Positions 16,817 through 26,375 of a stretch of 64,000 bases of DNA are shown here, in pieces. Made by a program: the position numbers and the translations under genes. The DNA is from Flavobacterium jumunjinense (GTDB taxonomy: Bacteria; Bacteroidota; Bacteroidia; Flavobacteriales; Flavobacteriaceae): the NCBI RefSeq assembly GCF_021650975.2, contig NZ_CP091285.1, forward strand, positions 496,001 to 560,000, read 5' to 3'. Numbering within the stretch: the first letter of the stretch is position 1; each line of letters opens with the position of its first letter. The notes beneath the pieces are model-generated. The model was not told the origin of the DNA. It did no database searches and saw only the letters and a list, made by a program, of their open reading frames with translations.

Positions 16817-17772
16817 AAGAAAGTCATTACTACCCATTTGGACTGAAACATGAAGGGTATAATTCTAATAATGCACAACCTAATTATAACTATAAATACA
16901 ACGGACAGGAGTGGCAAAGTGAATTAGGGCTTAATGTTACCGCTATGGATTATCGTCAATATGATCCTGCTATTGGTAGGTTTAATTCAATAGACAAACT
17001 TAGTGAATTCACACATTCAATAACTCCCTATCGTTTTGCTCTAAACAACCCTCTTTATTTTAATGACCCTTCTGGCTTAAGCGAGTTTATAGAAAACAAC
17101 AAAATTTCAGATTACTACCGTGACAATAGAGGTAATGTTATTTTTGATCCAAATGTAAACAAAAACACTATCCTACCTAATGATTATGAATACATTGGAC
17201 CTACATATACAGACCCTAATAATGGTGTAGTCTGGGATAATAATGGAGACCCTACTTATCCACTTAATGAAGTTGTTGTGACAGGGAAATCAAAAGCAAG
17301 TTCAGGTGCAGATTATCATCAAATATCATTGATGTTCAGAAGTCTTTCTGGAAAATCTAAAATCATTCAAAAACCACTAGAGGCTGCTTATTTAAGCGGA
17401 ACAAGATATGCTTCTCAATTATATTCAGGCCATACTTCAAATGTTGTTTTTGAAAAGGTAATTTTAAGCAAAAAAATTTATGTTCCTTTAGGAAATTATA
17501 ATACAGCAACTATAGGTAAATTATCCAAAACTCTCAAAATAACAGGAAGAACCTTAGGAGCTGTTGGAGTCGGTTTAGCTGTTTATGACATTGCAAATAA
17601 TGGATTAAATATATCAAATGGATTAGATACAACAATGGCAGTTTTAGCTCTTTCTCCAACTGGAGTTGGACAAGCTATTGCAGGAGTTTATTTTATATCT
17701 AATTTTGTTTTGGCTGTAACATTTGACACAAGCATAGGAGAAATCATTGAAAAACAAATAGATGGAAAATAG
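16810..17772 (+). CDS. Orphan RHS tip CT1, second copy
   Basis: The reading frame is open from the shared core ILEESHYYPFGLKHEGYN to the CT1 end; the first Met is only at 16945 (MDYRQYDPAIGR). The last 275 residues are identical to the end of the full-length RHS protein at 4427. Because it lacks signal peptide, shell and a proper start, it is probably not made as a toxin in this place and serves as a spare copy of CT1. One N-to-A type change near residue 20 (GCA for CAA at 16873) separates it from copy 1. Confidence 0.75.
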   Translation: MLEESHYYPFGLKHEGYNSNNAQPNYNYKYNGQEWQSELGLNVTAMDYRQYDPAIGRFNSIDKLSEFTHSITPYRFALNNPLYFNDPSGLSEFIENNKISDYYRDNRGNVIFDPNVNKNTILPNDYEYIGPTYTDPNNGVVWDNNGDPTYPLNEVVVTGKSKASSGADYHQISLMFRSLSGKSKIIQKPLEAAYLSGTRYASQLYSGHTSNVVFEKVILSKKIYVPLGNYNTATIGKLSKTLKITGRTLGAVGVGLAVYDIANNGLNISNGLDTTMAVLALSPTGVGQAIAGVYFISNFVLAVTFDTSIGEIIEKQIDGK

Positions 17773-18187
17773 AAAAATATACTTCATAGATGTGGTTTAC
17801 TACAACTGTTATTCTTTTTATAGGAGATATGAAAAAGACTTAAATGAATTTTCAGGTCAAGCTTTAACAGTAGCATGTTTATCTTTAAATGGCATTGCGG
17901 CTTTGATTTCAATACAATATTTTTTCAATTTATTGCTTTTTGAAAATAAATGGTATACTTTATTTATCTCATTACCTATTTTACTTTTTATAGTTATTAG
18001 ATATAACAAACACATAAACATAGTCGAGATTGAAGATGCTTTGCGTAGTAAAGAACAATACAAAATTAAAAGATTAAACTTTATTGCAGGTATTTATATT
18101 ATAATTTCATTGTTCGGTTCAATTATTTTAGCAATTATTTTAGGAGAATTAAACAACCCACCACCTTTTTGGGAAACATGGAATTAA
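17762..18187 (+). CDS. Imm1, second copy
   Basis: Identical to the 141-residue membrane protein at 7830-8255, with the same 11-base overlap with the CT1 reading frame. It could be translated from its own start even if the tip is silent, giving extra immunity dosage (inference). Confidence 0.6.
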   Translation: MENRKIYFIDVVYYNCYSFYRRYEKDLNEFSGQALTVACLSLNGIAALISIQYFFNLLLFENKWYTLFISLPILLFIVIRYNKHINIVEIEDALRSKEQYKIKRLNFIAGIYIIISLFGSIILAIILGELNNPPPFWETWN

Positions 18188-18188
18188 C

Positions 18189-18632
18189 CCAGCTCGGCTA
18201 AGTGTTCTCATGAAACCGTGATGCTCTACGATGGTCACACCAGCTGCGCAAAGTGTCCTCACTTTGAGCTATAAATAAAAAAGCAAAAAGCACTCTTGTA
18301 AAAAAGGGTGCTTTTGTTGTTTTATAGAAAAAGATTATTAAAAACAGTAGTAAAAAAACATATTACATCTTTACATTTTTAAGACTACGGTTTGCCGTAA
18401 GGAAATACAAAACATATTCAAGTAATTTGTTTTTAAGAATAAGAAAGCGTTGTTAAAGCAGAAGCTAGTTAGTAAAGCAATCTTAAACTTAGAAATAATA
18501 TTTAATAATTAATCAAAAACCAGCTCTTCGAGGTGTTCTTATGAAACCGTGATGCTCTACGATGGTCTCCCCAGCTCTTCGAGGAGTTCTAATGAAAACG
18601 AATAGCTCTACGATGGTCTCCTGACCTCGTAG
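18189..18632 (+). repeat. Family A repeats, second copy of the cluster
   Basis: Copies at 18189-18237, 18520-18569 and 18571-18632 in a gene-free stretch (18188-18684), identical to 8257-8700. Terminator hairpins of this copy are at 18285-18314 and 18649-18678. Confidence 0.8.
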
Positions 18633-18684
18633 CAAATAATAAAAAAGCAAAAACCACTCTGTAAAAAGGAGTGGTTTTGCTGTT

Positions 18685-19044
18685 TTATATATTCATTGCA
18701 TTACTCAAAGCTTCTTTAAGTCTTTTATTTGCAATAGCAGTATCTATCATAGTGCAAATAGAACTTTTTTGTATTTCATCTAATTCATCTAATAATTTTG
18801 CTCTTTGTAAAGTAGGCTCATCAATAGAATGAATTTCTTTATTATTCTTTTTAGCTTCAAAAAATTGCACAACTTCAATTTCTAAAACATCTGCAATTCT
18901 TTGTAGAATATTCATTGTTGGATCACTCTTTCCTGTTTCTATGCGATTATATTGCACTCTATTCATTGAAAGCTTATCTGCAACATCTTGTTGAGAAAAC
19001 CCTTTTTCTTTTCTAATCTTCTTTATTTGTTCTGCAATATCCAT
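18685..19044 (-). CDS. XRE-family repressor, second copy
   Basis: Identical to 8753-9112. The divergent control region with GTAAC-type sites and the TATTTTTG box is repeated at 19063-19194. Two identical repressors serving identical operators would cross-regulate both islands. Confidence 0.85.
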   Translation of the reverse strand: MDIAEQIKKIRKEKGFSQQDVADKLSMNRVQYNRIETGKSDPTMNILQRIADVLEIEVVQFFEAKKNNKEIHSIDEPTLQRAKLLDELDEIQKSSICTMIDTAIANKRLKEALSNAMNI

Positions 19045-19194
19045 AATCTTTCTTTTTGACACTACAAAGTTACAAAATAGCAACAATTAAGCAATATGTA
19101 AAAAAATAAGAAATAAATATGTAACAATATAATTACTTTTTATATTTTTGCTGTGTAAAAAAAATGTAACATATTTTTTAATAAAATTTCACAC

Positions 19195-19377
19195 ATGAAA
19201 ACAAAACAACTCAAAGTCTATAGCAAATACAGCCCGAGAGCCTATAGAAAAAGCAAACACGTAGCCGAAATACGTTTAAACGGAATATGGTTAGAAGAAC
19301 TAGGATTTATAGCAAATACCACCATGATAGTACGCTATGAAAACGAAAAAATTATCCTAACACCACAAAAAGCATGA
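19195..19377 (+). CDS. SymE-like small protein, second copy
   Basis: Identical to the 60-residue protein at 9263-9445, again overlapping the CHC2 gene by 4 bases. Confidence 0.7.
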   Translation: MKTKQLKVYSKYSPRAYRKSKHVAEIRLNGIWLEELGFIANTTMIVRYENEKIILTPQKA

Positions 19378-21794
19378 GCATAGAAGAAATAAAATCAAGG
19401 CTAACAATTGCGGAAGTACTACAACACTACAATCTAAATCCAAACAAAAACAACATGCTCCGTTGTCCGTTTCATGAGGATAAAACAGCGAGTTTACAAG
19501 TAAGTTTTACCCAAAATAAATACAAATGCCACGCTTGCGATAAAAAAGGCGATGTTATCCAATTTGTTCAAGACTATGAAAAGTTAACCAAACACGAAGC
19601 CATTTTAAAATGTGCCAGTTTAGCCAATGAGTCAATGAGCCAATTACAACCAATACCAACAACAACAGCAAAACATATAACTCACAACCTAGAACATATA
19701 ACGTTCTTAGAAAAAATGTATTTAAGTTTTAGAAAAGCCATATTTAATAGTCCACCAGCTAAAGAATATTGCAGCAGCAGAAATTTAGACTTTGAAAAAT
19801 TAGACATAGGTTTTAACTCTGGGCAGTTCCATCATGGAGCAAGAAAAGATGAAAAGCTAATTAATACTTGTTTAGAATACGGATTGTTAAGCAAAGGCGG
19901 TACAAACTCAAGAACAGGCGGACAAGCCTACAAACCTTTTGGAAATCGCTCAATTGTCTTTCCATTAAAAAACAAAGAAAATCAAATCGTTAGCTTTTAT
20001 TTTAGATCGATTGTCACAACTTCCCCTCCTTTGGAGGGGTGCCTAAAAGGCGGGGTGGTTAGTAAACATTTTTATCTGAAGAACCGACAAGGTTTATATC
20101 CTAATTATCCCAACCCAGACACAAAGAAATTACTACTTACTGAAGCTATTATTGATACAGCTAGTTTATTACAAATCGATGCAATCGCAGCAAACTACTC
20201 ACTATTAACCTGCTACGGAACTAACGGACTAAACGAAGAAATCCTAAACGCTTTAAAACCCTTAAAACAGTTAGAAGAAATCATTTTCTTTTTTGATGGC
20301 GATAAAGCAGGAAACGAAGCCGTTACCAAATACGCTGAAATACTGCGAGAGTTACACCCAAAAGCCAAAATAAGCCAAGTAGAAACACCACAAGAAGAAG
20401 ACATCAATAGTTTATTACAAGGTCATGAAAGTGAAATACTAACACACTTAATCGAACAAAGAAAGGATGTCATTGCGACTACGAGAGAAACGAAGCAGGA
20501 AGCAATCTCTTCTTTTTCAATTGAAGACACGAGCCATTTTAATGGCGAACTGGCGAAGCAAACTATAAAAGTTGAACCAAAACAGGAAGTACAAAAAGCT
20601 ACTCCAGAATCCAAAAAACAGATAACCAATAACGGACAACCGATAACCTTTCTACAACAAGAAAACCTACTACAAGAATTGAACAAACTGATAGAACAAA
20701 GCGGAATAGTTGGAGAAGAAAACAGCAGACTATTACTATTTATTATTGCCAGTTCCTACAAAACAAAACAACCCTTACACGCAATCGTACAAGGTTCAAG
20801 CGGAAGCGGAAAAACACATTTAATCAGTAAAATAGCCGATATTATACCACAAGAAGACGTACTTCGATTTACAAGAATAACAGAAAGTTCTTTATACAAT
20901 TGGGGCGAATATGAACTGGTAAACAAACTCTTAATTATAGAAGATTTAGACGGACTAAAAGAAGAAGCCATGTTTGCCATGCGAGAGTTAATCAGTAATC
21001 AAAGGTTATCCAGTTCGGTAAGTATCAAAGACAAAAAAGGCAATATCAAATCGACAAAAAAAGAAGTAAAAGGCGTGTTTAGTAGTTTATCAGCCACCAC
21101 AAAGGGAGAAATTTACGAAGACAATATGAGTAGAAGTTTTTTATTAGCAATCGATGAAAGCACAGCACAAAGCAGAAGAATTATTGACTATCAAAACAAA
21201 AAATATGCTGGAGAAATTGAACCAAAAGACCAGGAGAAAGCACGCAATAAACTACAACAAATAGTTAGAGCATTACAAAATTATGACGTCATAAACCCTT
21301 ATGCAACTAAGCTAGAACTACCACAAGAAGTACACAAAATAAGACGATTAAACGAAATGTTCCAAAGCATTGTGAGGCAAATCACCCTTTTAAATCAGAG
21401 AGATAGAGCACTTAAAAACGATAAATTAATCACACAAATCGAAGATTTACAACAAGCTACAGAAGTCCTTTTTGAAAGCATCATTTTAAAAGTAGATGAA
21501 CTCGACGGCTCTTTAAGACAGTTCTTTGAAAAACTAAAAAAACACCTCAAAACACAAGAGAAAGACTTTACACAAAGAGAAATTAGACAAGCGTTTAATA
21601 TGAGTAAAAGTCAATGTAGTCGTTTTATCATTCAATTAGTAGAACTAGAATATTTAATTACAATGAACAAAGGAAACTTAAGAAAAATATGTTACAAAGT
21701 AGACTATTGGGATGATTATCAAAAACTTAGAATTAAAATAAAAGAAAAATTATTATTACAAATTGAGAAGCTACGACCAAACACAACAGAATAG
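19374..21794 (+). CDS. CHC2/Toprim/ATPase replication protein, second copy
   Basis: Identical to 9442-11862, including the in-frame palindromic repeat at 20019-20062. The shared insertion shows that the repeat entered the gene before the 8-kb block was duplicated. Confidence 0.82.
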   Translation: MSIEEIKSRLTIAEVLQHYNLNPNKNNMLRCPFHEDKTASLQVSFTQNKYKCHACDKKGDVIQFVQDYEKLTKHEAILKCASLANESMSQLQPIPTTTAKHITHNLEHITFLEKMYLSFRKAIFNSPPAKEYCSSRNLDFEKLDIGFNSGQFHHGARKDEKLINTCLEYGLLSKGGTNSRTGGQAYKPFGNRSIVFPLKNKENQIVSFYFRSIVTTSPPLEGCLKGGVVSKHFYLKNRQGLYPNYPNPDTKKLLLTEAIIDTASLLQIDAIAANYSLLTCYGTNGLNEEILNALKPLKQLEEIIFFFDGDKAGNEAVTKYAEILRELHPKAKISQVETPQEEDINSLLQGHESEILTHLIEQRKDVIATTRETKQEAISSFSIEDTSHFNGELAKQTIKVEPKQEVQKATPESKKQITNNGQPITFLQQENLLQELNKLIEQSGIVGEENSRLLLFIIASSYKTKQPLHAIVQGSSGSGKTHLISKIADIIPQEDVLRFTRITESSLYNWGEYELVNKLLIIEDLDGLKEEAMFAMRELISNQRLSSSVSIKDKKGNIKSTKKEVKGVFSSLSATTKGEIYEDNMSRSFLLAIDESTAQSRRIIDYQNKKYAGEIEPKDQEKARNKLQQIVRALQNYDVINPYATKLELPQEVHKIRRLNEMFQSIVRQITLLNQRDRALKNDKLITQIEDLQQATEVLFESIILKVDELDGSLRQFFEKLKKHLKTQEKDFTQREIRQAFNMSKSQCSRFIIQLVELEYLITMNKGNLRKICYKVDYWDDYQKLRIKIKEKLLLQIEKLRPNTTE

Positions 21795-21982
21795 TGAGAC
21801 AATTTGGGACAATCTTGGGACAATTAAAATTAACACAACTTACTAATTACTAGTCACTAACAACTAATTACTAGTTTATTGTCTCAATTCCCAAAAAGTC
21901 ACAACCTAAAACCTAACGAAGTGGTTCGTGAATACCATAGGTAAACAATAAAAACTAATGAACAAACAATCATAGGTATACT

Positions 21983-22834
21983 ATGGAAGACATTATTTTC
22001 AACTTTAGAAAAGAATTACAAAACTTAGGCTATAGCAAAAATGCAGTAAATGAATATCCGAAATTTGTAAAAAAACTACTCCATTACAGCAAAGAAAATC
22101 CACAAAAAATAAAACCAAAACACATAGCAAACTATCATCGCTATTTACAAGAAAAACCAAAAACAAGAGGCATTGGAAAACTCAGTGAAGCCTACATAAA
22201 AAGTCAACTACTCGCTATAAAACTCTTTTTTGAATACTTAGAAAGAACACAACAAATCAATAAAAATCCGTTCCTATTAAAAGTAAAAACACCACAAAAT
22301 AAAACAAGAGCAACGCTCACTGTAGAAGAGATAAAAATCCTTTACGCTTCTTGTCAAAACCAACTAGAAACCACCATTATACACTTGTGTTATGGTTGTG
22401 GACTCAGAAGAACCGAAGTACAAAATTTGAATATAAAAGACATTCATTTTTCTAAAAAATTACTCTTTATAAGAAAAGGAAAAGGCAAGAAAAGAAGAGT
22501 TATTCCATTAACAAAAAGCATCACCAAAGACTTAAAAAAATACTATGTAGAAAGTTTTCAATACAGAAAAAAAGACCAAGATAGTTTTTTAATTACTCCA
22601 GATGGAAACCGATTATTAGGCAATAGTATTTACAATCAATTTAAGAAAATAAGCAAAAGAAATCTGCTTTTAAAACAACAAAAAATCTGTTTACACTCGC
22701 TTCGACATTCCATTGCAACCCATTTATTAGAAAACGATATGAGCGTAGAAATGGTGCGGGATTTTTTAGGACATGACCAACTAAAGACAACTCAAATTTA
22801 TACTAAAATAAACCACCTAAAACTAAAACAATGA
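21983..22834 (+). CDS. Tyrosine recombinase Int1, second copy
   Basis: Identical to 12051-12902 with all catalytic residues kept. Confidence 0.9.
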   Translation: MEDIIFNFRKELQNLGYSKNAVNEYPKFVKKLLHYSKENPQKIKPKHIANYHRYLQEKPKTRGIGKLSEAYIKSQLLAIKLFFEYLERTQQINKNPFLLKVKTPQNKTRATLTVEEIKILYASCQNQLETTIIHLCYGCGLRRTEVQNLNIKDIHFSKKLLFIRKGKGKKRRVIPLTKSITKDLKKYYVESFQYRKKDQDSFLITPDGNRLLGNSIYNQFKKISKRNLLLKQQKICLHSLRHSIATHLLENDMSVEMVRDFLGHDQLKTTQIYTKINHLKLKQ

Positions 22835-22837
22835 CAC

Positions 22838-23698
22838 ATGAATTTACACGATTATTTACACCAAAACTTACAACCATCGACAGTCAAAAACTACAATTAT
22901 GAAATACAAAAATTTAGAAGCATCAATAAAAATACAGAAAAATACAACTATCAAAAAATAATGGAATATGTAGCTCATTTACGAAAAAACTACAATCCGA
23001 AAAGTACAAACAGAGCTGTAGCAGCACTCAAAAAATACTATCAGTTTTTAATTGAAACAGGCAAACGAAAAGACAATCCAACCCTAAGCATAAAACTAAG
23101 AGACAGCAAAGAAGACCCAATACAATTACAAGATTTATTCACAGAAAAAGAGCTCGAACTACTACTCCAACCTAGAAAAGAACGTTATCCTATTTTAGAA
23201 AAAAGAAACAAAATTATACTGAGTTTACTAGTCAATCAAGCTTTAAAACCTGGAGAAATACAACAACTCAAAACAAACGATATTGATCTAGAAAAAGCAC
23301 AAATACACATTGCAAAAACAGGATTAACCAATAGTAGAATTTTACCACTCAAAGCCGAGCAAATCTTTTTACTACATCAATACCTCACTAAAGACAGAAA
23401 TGAGCTAAAAACACTTAGAAACGATAAAAACGCTTTACTATTAGGTAAATTAGGCACACCCATAACAACAGATGACATTCATTATTTAGTGACAACGTAT
23501 CAAAATCAGTTCAATAAAAAGTTAACAAGCATCACCATTAGACAAAGTGTAATCACCAATTTATTAGCCAAAAACAACAACTTAAGAATAGTACAAGAAT
23601 TTGCAGGACACAAACATTTAGACACTACAGAAAAATACAAACAATCCGGAATAAAAGCCCTGCAAAATGCAATACAAATTCATCATCCAATGAAATAA
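22838..23698 (+). CDS. Tyrosine recombinase-like Int2, second copy
   Basis: Identical to 12906-13766 with the same Lys and Ile replacements in the active site. Confidence 0.8.
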   Translation: MNLHDYLHQNLQPSTVKNYNYEIQKFRSINKNTEKYNYQKIMEYVAHLRKNYNPKSTNRAVAALKKYYQFLIETGKRKDNPTLSIKLRDSKEDPIQLQDLFTEKELELLLQPRKERYPILEKRNKIILSLLVNQALKPGEIQQLKTNDIDLEKAQIHIAKTGLTNSRILPLKAEQIFLLHQYLTKDRNELKTLRNDKNALLLGKLGTPITTDDIHYLVTTYQNQFNKKLTSITIRQSVITNLLAKNNNLRIVQEFAGHKHLDTTEKYKQSGIKALQNAIQIHHPMK

Positions 23699-24711
23699 AT
23701 AAAAAACTACTACTCCGTATCAAAGCCGTATTAAAGCCGTATCAAAGTCATATCAAAGCCATAGATAAAGTATAACCCTCATTTAACTTTTAGTCTTTAA
23801 TCACAAAAAGCAATAAAACAAAAGGCAATCAAGCGGTCTCCCTTCGGTCGTTCACTTTGCTTCGCTCGGCTGTTCCAGTCGTTCGTGCCTCTCTCCATTC
23901 CACAGACCACTTGCCACCATCAAAAAAGCCTCTTGACTTCAAGAAGCTTTTTTGTTGTTGGCTGCGCTCCTCGTCTTCGCACGTTCACTACCCTACGCTC
24001 GTCGGGGCTACTACATCAAAAAAGACCACAAAACTCCGACAAGCTACGTTTTGCCGTCTTTCTCGCTGTCGCCCCTTGTGTTTTGGGCGGTTGCTCTCTG
24101 CTACAGCCATCCACTCGGCAAGGTGTGGCAGAGCCACTAGTTTGATTATTGTTTTCCTCGTGTCCGTTACACGCTCACAGCCCTTCACAAAACTGCACTC
24201 CGTTACGTTTTGTTCACGGTCTGTGGTGGCTTTTGCATTGCCGCAACACCGACCCGACGCTCCTCAAAAAAACTCCACTTCGTTACGTCTTTTTTGCGGT
24301 GCTTGGGGGTGTTAGCACAAAAACCGATTAAGTAAAGCTCTCTTTTTTTATACGATTGCTACCACCTTTTTCTTTCAATTGAAAATAAAATTGGCAATCG
24401 TATAAAAAAAGAGAGCGAACCGTTTTAACATAGCAGCCAACTAACGGGAAACGCAGTAAAATCAGTATTTACCTGAAATTGTAACCTGGAGAAATAAAAG
24501 TAATAAATTAAAAAAGTGAGACCGTAAAGCCTCACTTTTAATCTCCTTGCAAGAGTAAGTAATATTAATTTATAAAATTCTTAAATGAGAAGAATCAAAA
24601 CAAATCTAAACATATTTATTGAAATCACAAACACGAATACAAAGCGAATAACTCAAAAATAAAGCAACATCTTTTTTTTTCAATTGAAAATAAAAAGATT
24701 ATTTTTAAGCA
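23699..24711. other. Second copy of iterons, GC-rich hairpin block and inverted repeat
   Basis: A gene-free stretch identical to 13767-14779: iterons at 23715-23770, GC-rich hairpins at 23837-24332, the 23-bp inverted repeat at 24337-24416, a terminator hairpin at 24512-24539 and the CAATTG hairpin at about 24672-24700. Confidence 0.8.
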
Positions 24712-25686
24712 ATGGGATGTCTAAAATTACATACTTACACGCATTTACATATTGCTCACACGAGCAATACGGAACACTCGCGCGAGAAAAAAAGCGATGC
24801 AGGACGATACCAGTATAAATACAACGGTAAAGAACTGCAAACGGAGCTTGGGCTTAACATGTACGACTACGGTGCTAGGAATTACGACCCCGCTTTAGGT
24901 AGATGGATGAATATAGATCCGTTGGCGGAGAAAACCCAAGAGGTATATAGTTATGTGTGGAACAACCCAATTATGAATATTGACCCTGATGGTAGAAGTG
25001 GTGAAAGTACACACACAGATAAAGACGGAAACGTATTAGCTGTATTCAATGATGGCGACAATAGTGTCTACAAACATGATACCGCTGAATCAAAAGACGA
25101 TGTTGAAAAATTGAGAAATGAAAAATCAAACAATTCTGGAGGTGGAACCAAAATGGGAGAAACTGAACATTGGGATGAATTTGTAAGCCCTGAAACTGGT
25201 AAAACTATGACAAATTACAGGATTCAATTTGGTAAATCATTTGACCCTATTATAGGCAAATTAAATTTTGAATCAAAAAAAATGGATTTGAAAGAAATAG
25301 CATTAAATTCTAGAGGAGGAGGAATATTTGATTTAAAAAAAGACTTTAAAAATGTTGGAGCATTATTAGAAGGAAAATATGCTACTTCTAGGTCTGCTGG
25401 TAATTTTTTAGCTGGATTAAATGCAGAAGGAGGAAGGATGTTCGGAGTAGGCGTGAATTTCGAGACTTTTCAAAAGCTTGCTGGCGCATTACATATAGAA
25501 GAAAGCAATGGGAACAAGCTATCAAGTAGTCAAATGAAAGAAATAGTTGTAAAAGGGACTTATAATAGCTCAAATATTTCTAATTTTGCAGCTCCAACAT
25601 GGGGTGAAGTTAATTATCAATATAGAATGAGTAGAGCTGGTTGGTTTAAAGCAGAAAATTCAGGTGTTATGACTCTTAATTATTAA
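24712..25686 (+). CDS. Orphan RHS tip CT3 with MGCLKL start, copy 1
   Basis: A 324-residue protein. The first 42 residues are the same MGCLKL lead and core as at 14780; it then switches to NMYDYGARNYDPALGRWMNI and the junction DPDGRSG. CT3 (about 230 residues) contains GALLEGKYATSRSAGNFLAG and ends with FAAPTWGEVNYQYRMSRAGW. That end is a form I associate with Bacteroidota RHS tips. A faint resemblance to the Ntox44 (bacterial toxin 44) group is possible but unproven. No signal peptide. Followed by a lipoprotein immunity gene. Confidence 0.7.
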   Translation: MGCLKLHTYTHLHIAHTSNTEHSREKKSDAGRYQYKYNGKELQTELGLNMYDYGARNYDPALGRWMNIDPLAEKTQEVYSYVWNNPIMNIDPDGRSGESTHTDKDGNVLAVFNDGDNSVYKHDTAESKDDVEKLRNEKSNNSGGGTKMGETEHWDEFVSPETGKTMTNYRIQFGKSFDPIIGKLNFESKKMDLKEIALNSRGGGIFDLKKDFKNVGALLEGKYATSRSAGNFLAGLNAEGGRMFGVGVNFETFQKLAGALHIEESNGNKLSSSQMKEIVVKGTYNSSNISNFAAPTWGEVNYQYRMSRAGWFKAENSGVMTLNY

Positions 25687-25691
25687 TTAAC

Positions 25692-26117
25692 ATGAAAAAG
25701 ACAATATTATTTTCATTAGCTATATTGATAATTTCTTGTAAAATTAACCGCAACGAAATATCAGAACCTTTAAACAAGGAAAAAGTTGTCAAATTATCTT
25801 TTGACAATAGAGAATTCTTTTTTCTAAAAACAGATATTCATGGAATTGCAGGAAATCACCAACAAATAACCCTATCAATTAAAGATGATAAAGTCTACAA
25901 TAAAGGAACAGATTTTATATTCTATTCGCCTGAGGTTTATTACAAAAAAACTAAAGATTCGCTGATAATATATGCCCCAGAATGTTGTTTTTTAGAACCA
26001 GTTGACAAAAAGTATAAAACAATTATCATGATAACTGGCCTAAAAAAAGCAAGTGATATTGATAATTATGAGAAAAATTACAAACAATATGGCCTTGAAA
26101 GACTCAGTGTTTATTAA
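25692..26117 (+). CDS. Imm3: lipoprotein immunity candidate for CT3, copy 1
   Basis: A 141-residue protein with a lipoprotein signal (MKKTILFSLAILIISC, Cys at residue 16). It starts 5 bases after CT3. The mature part is small and beta-rich with no family I recognise. A membrane-anchored, periplasm-facing immunity protein implies that CT3 acts or is met outside the cytoplasm (inference). Identical copy at 27571. Confidence 0.6.
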   Translation: MKKTILFSLAILIISCKINRNEISEPLNKEKVVKLSFDNREFFFLKTDIHGIAGNHQQITLSIKDDKVYNKGTDFIFYSPEVYYKKTKDSLIIYAPECCFLEPVDKKYKTIIMITGLKKASDIDNYEKNYKQYGLERLSVY

Positions 26118-26118
26118 T

Positions 26119-26275
26119 CCCCACGCTGGCGCAAGCATCTTGCTTGTGCCCACAACGTAAATAAAAACAAAAACCACTCTGTAAAAAAGGAGTGGTTTCC
26201 CCACGCTGGCGCAAGCATCTTGCTTGTGCCCACAACGTAAAAAAGCAAAACCACTCTGTAAAAAGGAGTGGTTTT
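26119..26275 (+). repeat. Two family B repeats with terminators
   Basis: Family B copies at 26119-26160 and 26199-26240 each precede an AAACCACTC / GAGTGGTTT hairpin (26169-26197 and 26246-26275). The tandem arrangement suggests repeated insertion or recombination at this element. Confidence 0.82.
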
Positions 26276-26375
26276 GTTGTTTTATAAAGTGGCTACGCTT
26301 TTATTTTTAAAAACAAATCAATACTGTATCAAAAATTATTATAAAATCAACGTTTTTTCTATATTTACAATGCAA
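26276..26375 (+). repeat. Shared leader before start-less RHS tips
   Basis: A roughly 95-base sequence (GTGGCTACGC, then AT-rich, ending ATATTTACAATGCAA) precedes each of the three start-less RHS fragments (16370-16460, 26276-26375, 28155-28254). It carries an in-frame stop 15 bases before the RHS homology starts and no ribosome site with an ATG, so it is a junction rather than a gene start. Confidence 0.7.

Larger units (their letters stand above)
16814..24836 (+). repeat. 8.02-kb duplicated block, copy 2
   Basis: Second copy of 6882-14904. The 1.9 kb between the two copies (14905-16813) is unique and holds CT2/Imm2 plus an RHS core scar. Both block edges fall in conserved RHS core codons, which points to homologous recombination through the core as the origin of the duplication. 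Confidence 0.93.
24880..26375 (+). repeat. 1.5-kb CT3/Imm3 duplication, copy 1
   Basis: This block recurs at 26759-28254 with an offset of 1,879 bp. It spans CT3, Imm3, two family B repeats, terminators and the leader before the next core fragment. Identity begins in the core at AATTACGACCC and ends within AATGCAA. Confidence 0.92.
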
